Source of the DNA: Rhipicephalus microplus
Taxonomy: Eukaryota > Arthropoda > Arachnida > Ixodida > Ixodidae
Direction: 5' to 3'
Assembly: GCF_043290135.1 (NCBI RefSeq)
Contig: NC_134701.1
Location: forward strand, 204,367,601 to 204,431,600
Length of the DNA: 64,000 nucleotides
Both the position numbers and the translations under genes were made by a program. Of the stretch, positions 1 to 11,754 are shown piece by piece (the stretch's first letter is position 1; each line of letters starts with the position of its first letter). Below the pieces are notes generated by a model. That model had not been told where the DNA came from and did not search any database. It saw only the letters and a list, made by a program, of their open reading frames with translations.

Positions 1-2240
1 TTTCGCTGCAAAGCAACCAATTTATCATGCAGCATACGAGCCTCAACACGTTTTGTCACCTCTTTTCATCACCTTGCTTTCGTTGCGCGTGAAAGTCCTC
101 TTACTCTGAACCACGTGCTTCTCGCAAAGCTGTCGCCGCGAGAATAATGGGACAAGAGGGAACGTAGCCATCGTGCATGCACCCGCAAGTGAGATACCAC
201 CGAGAGGCTTCTGTGCAGCCTCTGTTCATTTCTGGAAAGGAGATGAACAGTAGGACCGCGGCGTGGGTGCGTACATTTATTTTTTTTTGTCGCTCCATAA
301 CTCGTTCTTAGTTTCCACCTCTTTATCTCTAAAGTGAATGCGATTCGAAAAGCGCATTCCCGCGAACACTGGAACGGAGGTCAGGAGACAAGAGTTAGGT
401 GAGAGAATAAAAACGCGCAAAGGCAAAAAATGAAAAGCCTATAGTGGTATTCTCGTCAAAAGCCTCCGTCTGAGTGGTGCAGTCTCGTGGGTGCGGAGAA
501 TGGAACGTGCCCAAGCGGAGGCACGAAGCGGAAAAGATTCGTTCTGGGTCGCAGCCAAGCGATACGTCTTTATAAGCGGCCTACGCCTCTCTTCCCGCTG
601 CAGGAAGGCTTCGTTGTTCGCAACCGTTCTTAATAGTATACGATGACAAAAATGGAAGAAAAGAACGTGTAAACGCTTTAAACTTATTTTTCATTTTTGT
701 CGCTTCCTATTTTGGTCTGTAGAAAGTCTTGTTGCGAGAGGAGAGTGACTGTTTTCGCGGTCATCTTGGTCTCTCTTTCCTTTTTTAGCTATTCATATCT
801 ATTCTTGTTTATATATTCCTCTGTTTTTTGCTGCGTATGATTTCTGAGGGGCTTACCGCAGCGGTGATAGAATATAAGATTATAATAATAAGCGCGTTTC
901 ACGCGAGAGTGGAAATCGGTTGTTTGAAAACTGGATAAACTCAACTAAAAGGGGGAAAATAGCGTAGGCACGAGCAGACAAAGACTGAGTGTTGTTGTGT
1001 TCATCTCTGTCCCCATGTCTATGCTGTTTCCGTGAACTTAGTTTAGGCTTGAACTATACCCGGCGAATTCGAACGGTAGGCGTGAACACTGCTTCGGGAA
1101 GAATTGATCGAGTATTATGGTGATGTATCGAAACGCCTTGAAACGATGTAGCTCCCATTTTATTATCACTGAGTTGCGTCGTCAAAACACGACGGAAAGA
1201 TACATACAAAATTCACAGAATCTGTTATGCATTCGCCAGGGACGCTTTGGAGGTCAAAGTTGTGCTTTGATTTCTGCGAATTTACCAATGCCATTACACC
1301 CTCCCCCCTCCCGCCCCGCCAAAAAAAGTGCTATGCACCTAACGTGTTTTTGTGCTCAATATGGTTTTACACTGCGTCCCACGAACGTTACTAGTAACGT
1401 TGCCTTCACGTCGTGCGAAAATCATGATTTTTCGCATCACTGCTGTTAACCATGCTCACGTAGACTGTTTAGCATTTCATGAGTCATATCAGGCTGAGAT
1501 GAGAAATATGTGACAAATATAACCAATACTAGAAGTGGCTTTAGCTGCTTTAACAATCGAATTCTGTCCAACTGCACGCGCAGATCAGCAACCTTGTGCC
1601 ATTTTTATAATAAGCTGCGTTTCACTGAGTTCATTTTGCAGAGACATTGACAAAAACACATGACTTCAGGCTTCGAGGCACACACAAATACTACAGCACC
1701 ATTCTATTATAAAGACGCTGCTTTTAAGGAGGTGAAAAAAGCATTGTGACGCTTCATATCGAAAGGGCACTCCAATAACAATGATGATAGAAAAGAATAC
1801 ACTGTATATTTGCTCTATATGAGAGTGTTTATATTTTGTCAAAGTGCAGATCGAGGTGACTCACAAGTCGTCTCCGGCACCTAAACGTGTTGGTACAAGC
1901 AATTAGCACGCCTGCATATCATTTTCAATTAGCAAGGAGCACATTTCGAGGTTGTTGCGGTTCCTTGCACTGCTTGTAAAGCAAGCTCCTACTCACTAGA
2001 GCTGTGCGGTTGTTCTTTAAGAACTTTCTTCACAAGTCGCACTACCCTTACGACCACTGTCCGTCTACTGATTGAACAACGATACTAATTCAAATGTCTA
2101 CTGCTTTCAAATTCAAATGTTGCCCATGAACATTAGTATGACTGCAATGAGATTATAAATGCGATTGTTTTTCTTCCAGGCAAGGTATACGTTGATAATG
2201 CCAAATTATCACTTTGGTTTGGCGTACACAAATATATCTT
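1..2240. other. No gene recognised
   Basis: Mixed-composition DNA with short open frames only; the longest, 110 codons at 1117-1449, has no family resemblance and no splice context that I trust. No tRNA, SINE, microsatellite or terminal inverted repeat stands out. Treated as intergenic or intronic filler. Confidence 0.6.
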
Positions 2241-2248
2241 ACTTATAC

Positions 2249-3016
2249 TTTTAGATGCCTGTGCTCAGATTTGGGTGCACGTCAAAGAACCCCAGGTGGT
2301 CGAAATTTCCGGAGACTTTCACTACGGTGTCTATCATAATCATATGGTGGTTTTGGGATGTTAAACCCCACATACAATCAATACAATCAATACAAGTTCC
2401 CTACAATCAATATATTTTTAGATGCGAAGCAGCTTTCTGACTCACGCGTGTAGTGCTGTAAATACGTGCGTCTGTATGAACGAGCCACCACACGTTGCCC
2501 TCGCCGCAGTAGTCGGAACGGGGCCAAGTAGGTCACGCTACAGCGGCGCGTTCAAGTCACGCTCCTCTCACACGCTTCCCTCGCAGGTGCATGTTGACGT
2601 CACTCCTTCCCTTACCCGCAACATGCTCGCCGCAGCACCCGAAGCTACCACTTCGATGTCGCCTGTCTGCAGAAACACCTCAGCGTGCACTTCACCAATT
2701 ACAAAGCCGCGGTGGTAAAGGCAAAACGCGCGCCTGATCTGGTCCAGCGCTCATATCTCGAGTCACAAGAAAGGAATGCGAAGTCTTGCCAATCGCTTCA
2801 ATTAAAATTACACGAAACCAAACCCGCCTTTCGTGTCTTTGCGTTTGATACAAACGTTCACTCGAGTAAACACTACACCAAGAAAGATTCCATTCAAACT
2901 GTTTTTCCAGCAACCACGTCGACACCCGTTTCAACCAGGTCAACACCATGCCCACCGTTGCTGCTTCGTATCACATCTGGCGTCCTTTAGGGGAAGATAA
3001 TCTGTAAATTTTTAAC
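2249..3016 (+). mobile_element. Hairpin-start non-autonomous element, family 1, copy A
   Basis: Starts TTTTAGATGCGAAGCAGCT (resuming at 2416 after the SINE) and aligns over most of its length with 23994-24532. Shared blocks include the start followed by 'TGACTCACG', the 'CCTCGCAGGTGCATG' block, 'CGAGTAAACRCTACACC' and 'GCTGCTTCG' near the end. Near the 3' end, GCTGCTTCGTATC (about 2958-2970) is an imperfect inverted copy of the start GATGCGAAGCAGC. A degenerate stem (CCTTTAGGGG) and a T-rich end (about 3010) follow. There is no credible coding capacity; the open frames inside are chance. Subterminal inverted repeat, 3' stem and no target duplication fit a Helentron-type non-autonomous element, but that class is inferred. 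Exact ends are uncertain by about 10 bp. Confidence 0.6.
2259..2411 (+). mobile_element. Ruka-type SINE, 5'-truncated copy
   Basis: This matches the 3' two-thirds of the other four Ruka copies in the window, from 'GTGCTCAGATTTGGGTGCAC' through the conserved 'GGTGGTTTTGGGA' block to a CAATCAATA-rich tail. The tRNA-like head with A and B boxes is missing. It is flanked by a near-perfect 14-bp target-site duplication, ATACTTTTAGATGC (2245-2258) and ATATTTTTAGATGC (2412-2425), so it is a genuine truncated insertion. The duplicated target is the tip of the hairpin-start element that continues at 2412. The SINE therefore landed in an element already present. Confidence 0.9.
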
Positions 3017-3019
3017 TCA

Positions 3020-5310
3020 AAATTGTTGCATTGAGGAGTCCTCCTCGAATCCAGTGACGTATTTCCGTCACGATTATGACGTTATGAATTATTATTTAGT
3101 AACATGCGAAGAAAAAAACACAATGTTATCAATCTGTTGCGGGGCGCCAAACCAGCGACTTCTTCAAACACAGCGCGCGGCACTAACCAATACGCCGCGG
3201 AGCGCGCAATGTCAAATGCGGTAAAGGCAAGTCATTTATATACACCATATGTTGCGATCCTCGGAGCTTCACAACTTCAGCGCGTTGTTTCATCAATACC
3301 CAGATGGCGCAAGGGCCTCGCGTTGGGCGCACCCTCATGGTCGTCACCTCTATCGTTTCGATCAGTGCCGCCTCCACAGAGCGTGGCCTCTCGTGCGATC
3401 GCGCTAATCAGACTTGTGATTCGGAAGAGTACGGAGGTCGCTTCGCTCGTTGCTGCGGCCGTGTCTATACAGGATGACGCTGCTTACGCACGAAGAATTG
3501 TGAGAGTTGCTTGTCCTGTATATACTTGGGTGTTCGTTTCGTGAGTCTTTTTTTTCTGTTTGAATAGCGCGCTTTAGGTGTCGATCGGCGACAGTTGCTT
3601 GTCCGCGCACTTTTTGTGTATGCTCGTTTCGCGCGTGCTTCCTGCCTGACGTGGGCTCTGCAAGTTTTGAGCTGGTTGTGGTCTTCGCGTGATTTTGCAA
3701 TTTCTTGCTGTAGCATTCTTTCCCTCGCCTCTGTGTCGAAGCGATGATGAAAAAACGTCAAACTACCTTTGTGAAGCTATGTTTCACATTCGTGTTATAC
3801 CGATTCCTAGAAGAGGGATCAACCCCATTTTTTTGCTGTAAGCATGTGTAGAAACTGTGCAACAAAAAAGAGCTCCAGCACAAATAAAGAAAGGATGATA
3901 TAATACTTTATTTTAATTTTATCATTTTACCTTTATGCTATCAAAAAGGGGCTGATAAAATATTGCTTGTATCAATGTTTCGATTGATTTTATACAACAT
4001 ATTGATTGTAATTAAGCAACAGCAGACAACAAATGAAGTGCTTCTGATATGGTATTGTACATAATGGTACAGTTATCTGGTCTGAAACCTTCTAAGCTCG
4101 TCATGAATTTGTGTGACAACGTTGCGTCATTTCCGACTTTTCTCCCTCTTTCTGTCTCGGTCCACGTCAGCAACCTATATGTAGCATTTTCTCTTTAGGT
4201 GTGGCTCCGTCAATACGGTTCTCCCAGTATTCGCTATATGTACACCGAGAAAAACCGCCCAGATAGGGCTTGAGACTTTAGTAGCCCTTCGGTTGTAGCA
4301 GTGTTTTGTGCTCAGTAAATAAGTGCTTAGACATTCCAAACCCACAAAAAGAAAACTTGGCGCCGCCAAGGTGGTGGAAGGTGGAATTGGCAGTAAGCAA
4401 TGCTCGATAAAATACGACTAGCCTTCTCGTTTATCGGTATACGTAAGCCCTACGCAACCTCCTTTGTTTGGATGAATGCTGCTGAACAGCAAGACCTGAA
4501 AGAAAGAATGAACCTTATCTGGTATTGAATTCAGGGTCATCAGCCCTGAACAAAGCATCACTACCGAATGACCGTTTGGTTCTTCTAGGACTTTAAAGAA
4601 GTCCCAAATTCCTACAGTATCGCATGATTAGAAAAATAGCCAACCACATGCGAATAAAACTTAGTGGTAAAATTTTCGAGCGTTTCTTTCGTTCTAGAAG
4701 TATACGCTGAGCTTGCTTGAATGAATGTGTGTAATGGCAACCACGGCACTTAGCGAATGTGCTTTGACGTGCACGTTTAGGAGTTGAAACTTGCTTTCGC
4801 TGCGTATAAAGACAAACATACAAAACCGCATACTGTGGCAGAGAAAGGTGCTTGTGGAATGAAATCAAATGAGCTTGCTGTTCTCGTGGGGCGTGCGAAA
4901 GCAGCTGGTACTCTGTAAGATCCGCGTGCAAAGCGACATCAACACTATCAAACAAATATTCCAGTAGGACTGAAATGCGCAAAGGGCTTCAATCAAATCA
5001 ACTTGGTGGTATTGTGTAATACCTAGTGGTCATACTGTGTAGCAGGCACACTAATCACCCCAGCTACAAGGTGCGAAACTGCCGGCCTTTTAAGAAAATC
5101 TGGTGGTTGGAAATATGTTGGCAGTCCTATGGCACGGCAAAAAGAGCCTGGATCGTGGCCCTGCCTCGAAAAAGAAAGGGCCGGAAGTAGATAACGCTAG
5201 TGAATGGTGGGCTGTGTTTGGTTCTTGGCTCCTGTGCAAATGAAGCGCGGGATCGCCGAATTGTCATTGAGCAAGAAACAGCACGGTTTCAGAAAAGATA
5301 GGCGGCCACA
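3020..5310. other. No gene recognised; GC-richer patch at 3150-3720
   Basis: The first 700 bp are richer in CpG than their surroundings and open on both strands (146 codons at 3104-3544 +, 98 codons at 3465-3761 -). None of the translations resembles a family that I know. It may be a further unrecognised repeat. The rest is AT-rich filler, including a 129-codon minus-strand frame at 4593-4982 that I do not believe is a gene. A short palindrome CTTGGCGCCGCCAAG lies near 4358. Confidence 0.5.
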
Positions 5311-5320
5311 TGGAGGCACT

Positions 5321-5380
5321 TTTTAAATGCCAAAGATTTCTCAGTGAACTTCGGCGACTTTGAGCGCATCCATCTGGCCG
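5321..5380 (+). mobile_element. Degenerate hairpin-start end of the GATA/147-bp family
   Basis: TTTTTAAATGCCAAAGATTT followed by TCTCAGTGAACTTCGGCG and ACTTTGAGCGCATCCATCT matches, with changes in the hairpin loop, the ends at 35191-35236 (reverse) and 54376-54425. As in those copies, it leads straight into a tetranucleotide microsatellite. No 147-bp units follow; the microsatellite runs into the 3' end of the LINE at 5587, so only the tip of this element survives here. Confidence 0.55.
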
Positions 5381-5382
5381 AC

Positions 5383-5478
5383 TGGCTGGCTGGCTGGCTG
5401 GCTGGCTGACTGACTGACTGACTCACTCACTCACTCACTCACTCACTCACTCACTCACTCACTCACTCACTCACTCAC

Positions 5479-5571
<93 letters not shown>

Positions 5572-5572
5572 T
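5383..5572. repeat. Compound tetranucleotide microsatellite
   Basis: Four consecutive perfect blocks: (GGCT)n to about 5407, (GACT)n to about 5422, (CACT)n to about 5480 and (GTCT)n to about 5571. Each block differs from its neighbour by one base per unit, as expected for a tract that expanded after successive point changes. It links a hairpin-start end on the left to a LINE 3' end on the right. Confidence 0.97.
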
Positions 5573-5665
5573 GGTCACACTACTAGTGTTATTTATTCTT
5601 TATTCGTTCTTTATTCGAAGTATACCAGCAGCTCCCGAAGGCGTTATAGCAGGGGGGTTACAGAT

Positions 5666-8460
5666 TCAAAAAAAACGAAACAAATTTTCATTTACAGCAG
5701 ACACTTGTACACTTGTGAGCCCATTCCACTCATGTATTGTTCTGACAAAAAAAAAAAGAATTTGCGAAATTCCAGTCCTGGGACGGTATTCCTTCCGTTT
5801 AAAAGGATGATCAATTCGATTTGACAAATAATACGGCGTTCGTAAATACATATCCTTATTGATTCTAGTTTTAATATTCAATAGTAGATATAAAAGTTTT
5901 AATCGCAATTTTCTTCTACGCGATGAAAGCAGCTCCCAATTCAATTCTTGTTTCATAGCAGTAGAGCTTTCCCGCCATTGATACCGTCCCAGGACGAACC
6001 TTGCCGCCCTGTTCTGTATTTTTTCTATCTTATCACTATGATATACCTGCGCCGGATCTTACACAGCGCAGGCGTACTCTAAGACTGGTCGTACACACGT
6101 CAAATACGCACATTCTTTAAGTCGCTGATGCGAACATCGTAAGTTACGCTGAATAAAATTTAACACCCTCGCAGCTTTCGCGACAACTTAATCAACATGT
6201 ACATTCCATGAACAGTCAGAAAAAAAGAACACACCCAGGTATTTGTAAGTTGTCTTCGTGGGAACTGGCACACCATTTGTACAATATCTAAATTTGATCT
6301 TCTTTGTTTTCTTTTAAAAACAAAGGTTAATGCACTTATTAAAATTTAAAGACATTTTTCACGTTGTACACCAGTCATGAATACGCACCAAGTCATTTTG
6401 AAGTTGGGAGGAATCCTGCTCACTTTTAATTTTCCGGTAGACTATACAGTCATCGGCAAAAAGCCGGATAGACGATGAGATACCAACTGAAACATCATTG
6501 ATATAAATTAAAAACAACAAAGGACCCAAAACGAAGCCCTGTGGCACACCTGACGTCACGTCAACATAACTGAAAGCTTTTCGATTCAAAACAACACATG
6601 GGCGACGATGCTTTAAATAATTTTCTATCCAGATTATCACATTTACGTCTAAATTAAATAACTTAAGTTTTTGCAAAAGGAGCGCATGCGAAACCGAATA
6701 AAAGTTTTTTTGGAAATCAAGAAAAATACAGTCAATTTGTCCATTTTCGTCAATACTAGAGGATAAATCATGATAAAATTCAACCAGCTGCGTGGTACAA
6801 GATAGTCCTTTACAGAATCCATGCTGATTTTCTATTAACAATTTGTGGTGCGTTATATGTCGCATTATTTTCTTGTACAAGATGTGCTCAAGTACTTTGC
6901 AGGCAATTGATGTTAATGAAATTGGTCTGTAGTTGACAGCTTCCTTTTTGGGTCCACCTTTGTGGATCGGCACAACGTGGGCCATCTTCCAGTCATCTGG
7001 TAAGCCACAAGTAGATAAAGACTTTGAGTAAATTAAATGAAGATACATGGAAACAGGAGAAGCACAATGTTTGTAAACACGCAGAGGAATGCCGTCTGGA
7101 CCATTTGCTTTTGTTTCATCGAGATTACTGAGAAAGGCTTGAATGCCGTCTACGCTAAGCTCAATAGGCTGCATTAAGGGTACGGGATATACACATGGGA
7201 TATCACAGTATTCATCAGTCTTTGGCGAAAATACAGAGCGAAAATATTCATTAAGGCAGTTCGCCTTGTCTATATCTTCCGAGAACACATGATTATTATA
7301 TTTGATTTCGTTAATACCGGTAGCATCCGACCCGCAACGTTTTAAGTACCGCCAGAACATTTTGGGATTTGTTTTCATTTCTTCGTTTAGCCTATTTAAG
7401 TAGCCCGCCTTCGCGCTTTTTGCCATAACTTTGTATTCACGGGTTAGGGCGCTTAATCGGTCGAAGTGTTTTTTTTTGCCTTCGTTCTTTTGAAGCTACG
7501 GTATACTCGCTGCCTGTTTTTCATTATTTTTAATAACTGTGAGGTAACCCAAGGCTTCTTGCGGCTATTCATTCCACGAGAATGCACACTAGGTATGTAA
7601 ATATCTATGAGTTCCATTACTTTACTTTTAAAAGCACACCACAATTCTTGTGTGGTAGAATATTCAGCAAGGCATTCGAAAACAGGCAGATGATTTGAAA
7701 GCGCATGTGACATCGCTGAGTAGACACCTTTACCAAGAAGAAATACCTTCCTTGTAGGTCGCGCTTCTTCGGCTTGTTCTTTTCAAACCTAATACCCGCG
7801 ACGACCGCGGTGTGATCACTTATACTCGGAACGTTATCCACAGAAGTTACAATAGTGGGGACATTACAAAACATCAAGTCTAGAATGTTGCCATTTCGGG
7901 TTGGCTGATGCACATACTGGTAGAGCCCAAAAACATTAACGATTTTCTTCATATTGCTGTTAACACGGCTACCAGTTTTGCACGTGCATGTACTGTCATC
8001 CCAAAGCAGATCTGGCAAATTAAACTCTTTAGCAAGAAGAAAGATTTCACCAGAAATATCGAAAATAGTTTCATGTAAAAGTTGTAATGAACTAATGTCG
8101 GAGGCAGGTGGTCGATAAAACGCTCCGACGGCAAAAGAAGAATTATCTTCTAATCTGACGGAGCACCAAACTGATTCCAATTTCTCATGGCCAATATCAA
8201 GCGCTGATGAATGCAGTGAGCAGTGAACAAGTACAAAGACTCCCCCACCTAAGCTAGGCCTGTCCTTCCGATAAGCTATAAAATTATCTGGGAAGACTTC
8301 ACTATCACGAATAGACGGGTTCAACCAGGACTCTGTGCCAAATACGATGTCAGCTTTGAAAGAATGGATTAATCCGGCAAATTCTTCGACTTTATTTACC
8401 CGGCTCCTACAATTGATTACAATTGCGACAAGGTCGCGACGAGCACCGCTTTTGACAACA
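5666..8460 (-). pseudogene. LINE ORF2 (endonuclease-reverse transcriptase), pseudogene
   Basis: The endonuclease part runs from about 8460 to 7453. It shows an early NCRSRVNK motif, GTESWL with the catalytic Glu, AFYRPP, and SDHTAVV with the catalytic His. The usual GDFN is changed to KEFN, a likely loss of a catalytic residue. A frameshift near 7765 moves the frame, and another in the A9 run near 7470-7479 moves it again into the reverse transcriptase (7426-6359). That domain has PIHKGG, NYRPISL, FLDF, SGVPQG and the active-site FADD box; the normally conserved AFD after FLDF reads NFY. A TGA ends that frame at 6359 where family members have Trp (WCTTW). The C-terminal part continues to 5666, with RPVLEYA, NRAARFVLG and IHEWN; another stop lies after RPVLEYACAV. 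A minus-strand polypeptide of more than 900 residues is expected when intact. No start Met can be assigned: a stop lies just upstream of the first recognisable residue. Confidence 0.9.
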
Positions 8461-8489
8461 ACTTGTCACTGTTTGCGCACTTTCACAAC

Positions 8490-8789
8490 TTATTCTTTTT
8501 CCTTATCCCAAACGAATGCTTGGCCGTTGATGACAACCCGGTCACTCTTAAGCTTTACTTCTTTTTTATCGGTCCGTTTCCCTTTCGCGAATTCCCACAA
8601 TCGCTTACGTATGTCCCGGGTCTCGGGAGAATAGTCTTGATCGACGCTGTAAGGCGAGCCCTTAAACTTTTTTGCCTTAGTTAGTACGCTTTGTTTTTCT
8701 TTGTATGAAGAGAAATGGACAACAATAGGACAACAATCCCGAATCCCGGCTCCGAATCCGAATCGAGTGTGACAAACTTCAGCTGTCAA
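8490..8789 (-). pseudogene. LINE ORF1 C-terminal fragment
   Basis: About 99 residues resembling the RNA-binding C-terminus of LINE ORF1 proteins: a CPIVVHFSSYKEKQSVL block followed by a lysine-rich stretch and NGQAFVWDKEKE at the end. It ends 30 bases before the first recognisable endonuclease residues on the same strand, the usual ORF1/ORF2 spacing. A stop codon precedes the first residue, so this is only the C-terminal part. The upstream coiled-coil region normally present is not visible in any frame. Related ORF1 proteins coat LINE RNA; this copy is a relic. Confidence 0.7.
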
Positions 8790-8799
8790 TCACGCCTGC

Positions 8800-9920
8800 A
8801 ATCGATTACCGAATCAGTCAATTTCAAGAACTCAAAAATGCGCCAAAGAGAAAAACTCGCTGTGGAAGATGTCCCGCTGCACACAACCTCACCTGAAATG
8901 TGCCTTTGAAATTGCAATCTTTTCGAAGGATAGAAAAGACGTAAAACGTGCGGCTAATACTGGACGTTTATAAAGGCTGGCTGGCGCACGTCTTGGCCTG
9001 TCAAAATACTGACAGACATTTCTTACATTCTCATGCTCGTCATGAGCCGCAGCCCAGTTGCTCGTCAGGAACCAACCTTCTATTGAGATGTCTAAAAACA
9101 AAAGCAGACACTGAAGCAATCGGATCGGCGTACGTGACTCCAAGGTAGATTCACGCTTTCCAACGTTCTTCCTTATCTTATTTTGTTGCTTTACGGGCTC
9201 TCGTTGACAGGCCTTTCTGTGACTTCATTATGAACACCTGTCAGAACTTCTCCGTGATGTCACTTACCTGATCAGTTCTTTTTCACCAAGTACCAGTTAA
9301 GCCTGTAGGACGATTCGGAGAACTAGCGAACTTCGGAGCCTTCAATGTTGAGTGCAGCCTTGTAATCACCAGGACGAAACGGGCGAATTGATAACCATGC
9401 CACCATCTTGACTTCCTTTCTTTATTTCCCAGTGAATTGACGTATTCTACTTCTATTCAGACGTACTCTATTATTTCTGACGCTAGCTGCTAAAAAGAAT
9501 TAACAGGTGCCTCAACGAACTCCGAAAATTGAGCGTTGGTGGGGTTGGCGTCCACATGGGCGGTTCAAAAAATTAATATTACGAACTAAAGTTACTACGT
9601 GACGTCGACGTGATATAAAAGATTGCTATAGTACGTTAAATCATCATGTAGCCCCCATGCATCTACATAGCATGCCCCCATGTAACGACGTCATCAATGA
9701 GTTCGTCACTTTCCGAAAGGGGAGCGAATCCTGGCGGCAACAAGAAACCAAGTGAGATGCCTTGGATTCTGGAGGCGATGCATAATCACGTTAAGTGCAT
9801 AAAGTACCCCAAGGAGCAGGGTTGAAGAGTAGAACATTTACAGAGAAGAAAAAAAAAGAAGATAGCTTCGTGTTGTCTTAGATGAATTCAAAGGGGACAT
9901 TGTGTGGTTTCGTTAGTGAA
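8800..9920. other. No gene recognised
   Basis: No coding signal, repeat or RNA gene is seen. The 60-85-codon frames overlap on both strands and look like chance. Confidence 0.6.
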
Positions 9921-10059
9921 GCTTTTTAAGCTATGGGTAAATTGTTTGCTGTCGTGTGAAACTCCTCAAACGAGAATGTGTCACGAGAATCGGGGAGGCC
10001 GCACGAGTGCCACAGAGCTGAAGGTTATACGAAAACTCTGCTTGGCGGAGTGGGGCACG

Positions 10060-10390
10060 TGCCAGAGACAAAGATAAAAGAGAGGCAGAGAAAGAAAAGA
10101 ACGTAAAAAAGACACAAATAAAGAAAACAAAGACAAAAAGATGGAAACAGGGTAAAAGACATAGGAGAGAGAAACAGCAGACATGGAAAGGACATGTGAA
10201 AAAACGAAGAGCAATACAAAAAGCAATCAATGATTAGACGAGAAAAAAAACAAGTGGAAGAAAAATACAGTAAAAGAGAGAAATATATCGATAAAGAAAT
10301 CTAAAGAAACATAAAAAGGAAAATATAATAAACAAAGAAAAAGAGACACGAAAGAGAATAGACAGAAAAGAAGAAGACAATCTAACCTCG
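10060..10390 (+). repeat. Purine-rich (A/G) strand-asymmetric tract
   Basis: About 330 bases with very few T or C, built of AGA, AAAG and GAAA words without a fixed period. The minus strand is accordingly pyrimidine-rich and stays open in several frames, which produces spurious Phe/Ser/Leu-rich translations. I see no gene in it. Confidence 0.85.
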
Positions 10391-10439
10391 CTCTTTCTTG
10401 AGGATTGGCACCACTCGTAATAAGCAGCCAAAATTTTTA

Positions 10440-11750
10440 TACGTTGTTTTTAAATATTTTCATCTGTTCGGACAAACTGGTAATCAATATTGTGGCACAG
10501 TTTTTCGGTTATCTTTCGTGGTCTGTCTTATCTTATGTACCCGAAGAGACCGTTGAAATGCCGCGAAGCGTGCTAACGTTAATGTCACTTCATCGTTCGT
10601 TCTGCGAAAGTTTTTTTTTCCTTTCTTCATCAAGCATTAGAGATTGGGGTACAAGAGAAAAGCCGTGCTGGGGCCACTTAGCCCGGAGCTACTTTCTAAC
10701 GAGCAGTCGACGTCGTTAGCTGCTTCGTCACCTGCTGCCCCCTTTGCTCGATTTATTCGTCTAACGACCGAATGGACAGCCACCCTGCATGTCCTAAGGC
10801 GCAATTAAGATTTGATCCGGGCGTCTGTGAAGCTTGAACATAAACCTCGACTTTTTTTCGTTGTTAATGACAGTTGGGCATGCAAACATCTTCGTTACCA
10901 AAACCATTTAGTTAGGAAGTTCAAGGCAACATTGAATATGCATCAAATACTCGTGCCTAGAAATTTCGGACCTTCACGTGACCCATAGGCGAGCCTTGTC
11001 CATGTGTAAACACGAAGAGGTCAAGTTTAGCCTTCCTCAGAGACATTGTTCTCAACGAAGCACATTATTTGTTTATGCACTCGCTGTAAACTTGTAATTA
11101 GCTTATCTACATCATGCACTGTGCCAAAGACCTCGTTTCTCAATATTAGGCTATGATTCAGCATGTTTGATGCGTCCCTATGCGTTATTGTGGGTGAAAT
11201 ATAAAGCATTCTCTTAACCAAGCATTCTGTGTTAAAAGTATAGTGATTGCTTAATGTAATATGCTAGTCTGATCATTATAGATGAAAACGCGGTAAAAAA
11301 ATGCGCAGACGTTGAGGGCTGCAGAAGACTTTTAAGAAGATCCCCTCAGTACGCCGCCAGCTGAACCAATCTTGTTCTTGTTTTTGTTGCCCTTTACTTG
11401 TGGCTCAAAAAACCAATCTTAGTGAATAACGAAATACATCACCTTATCCGCACATGAAGTAGATGTTACTTAGGCTTGCGGGCCTTCATCAATACTATAG
11501 TAAACCCTCCAAGTATGCGGTAGTATTTATGCCTAATGTAAACATTCGCCGTCTTTTAAATGGAAAGAATAGCTAGCAAGCCTCCTTTAGTATGCGCCCA
11601 AGACGGCCCGAATCTGAAACTATCAAGTGTGGCCGTTTTACCGGGGACTACATGTCTCACGATATACATGCAGGAAAGGAACTTCCACACGGTCTTCACG
11701 AACTCGTTTCGCAGAACTTTTGGTATCGGCCTCGGTGCGGGTGTTGTTGG
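10440..11750. other. No gene recognised
   Basis: Unremarkable AT-rich sequence with scattered short frames. The last frame (11560-11772 +) ends in the GAA tail of the LINE fragment that follows and is not a gene. Confidence 0.6.
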
Positions 11751-11754
11751 TTGT

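Larger units (their letters stand above)
5587..8790 (-). mobile_element. CR1/jockey-like LINE, near full-length coding part, decayed
   Basis: Read on the minus strand, this carries an ORF1 C-terminal domain, an endonuclease, a reverse transcriptase and a C-terminal region in the usual order. A short 3' end with three AATAAA-like motifs (5590-5625) abuts the compound microsatellite. The 5' part of ORF1 is missing or unrecognisable beyond about 8790. Known family members insert by target-primed reverse transcription using the endonuclease and reverse transcriptase. This copy has at least two frameshifts and two in-frame stops and cannot be autonomous. Clade is judged by eye from motifs. Confidence 0.9.

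Noticed and set aside
2692..2990. Frames on both strands in the family-1 element
   Set aside because: The sister copy at 24 kb does not keep either frame.
4593..4982. 129-codon minus-strand frame
   Set aside because: No domain, no splice context, within chance length for this composition.
5383..5572. CRISPR-like repeat array
   Set aside because: Perfect 4-bp units without spacers; a microsatellite in a eukaryotic setting.
9931..10431. Phe/Leu/Ser-rich membrane-like frames on the minus strand
   Set aside because: They arise from the purine-rich plus strand; three overlapping frames give the same low-complexity composition, with no real membrane protein design.
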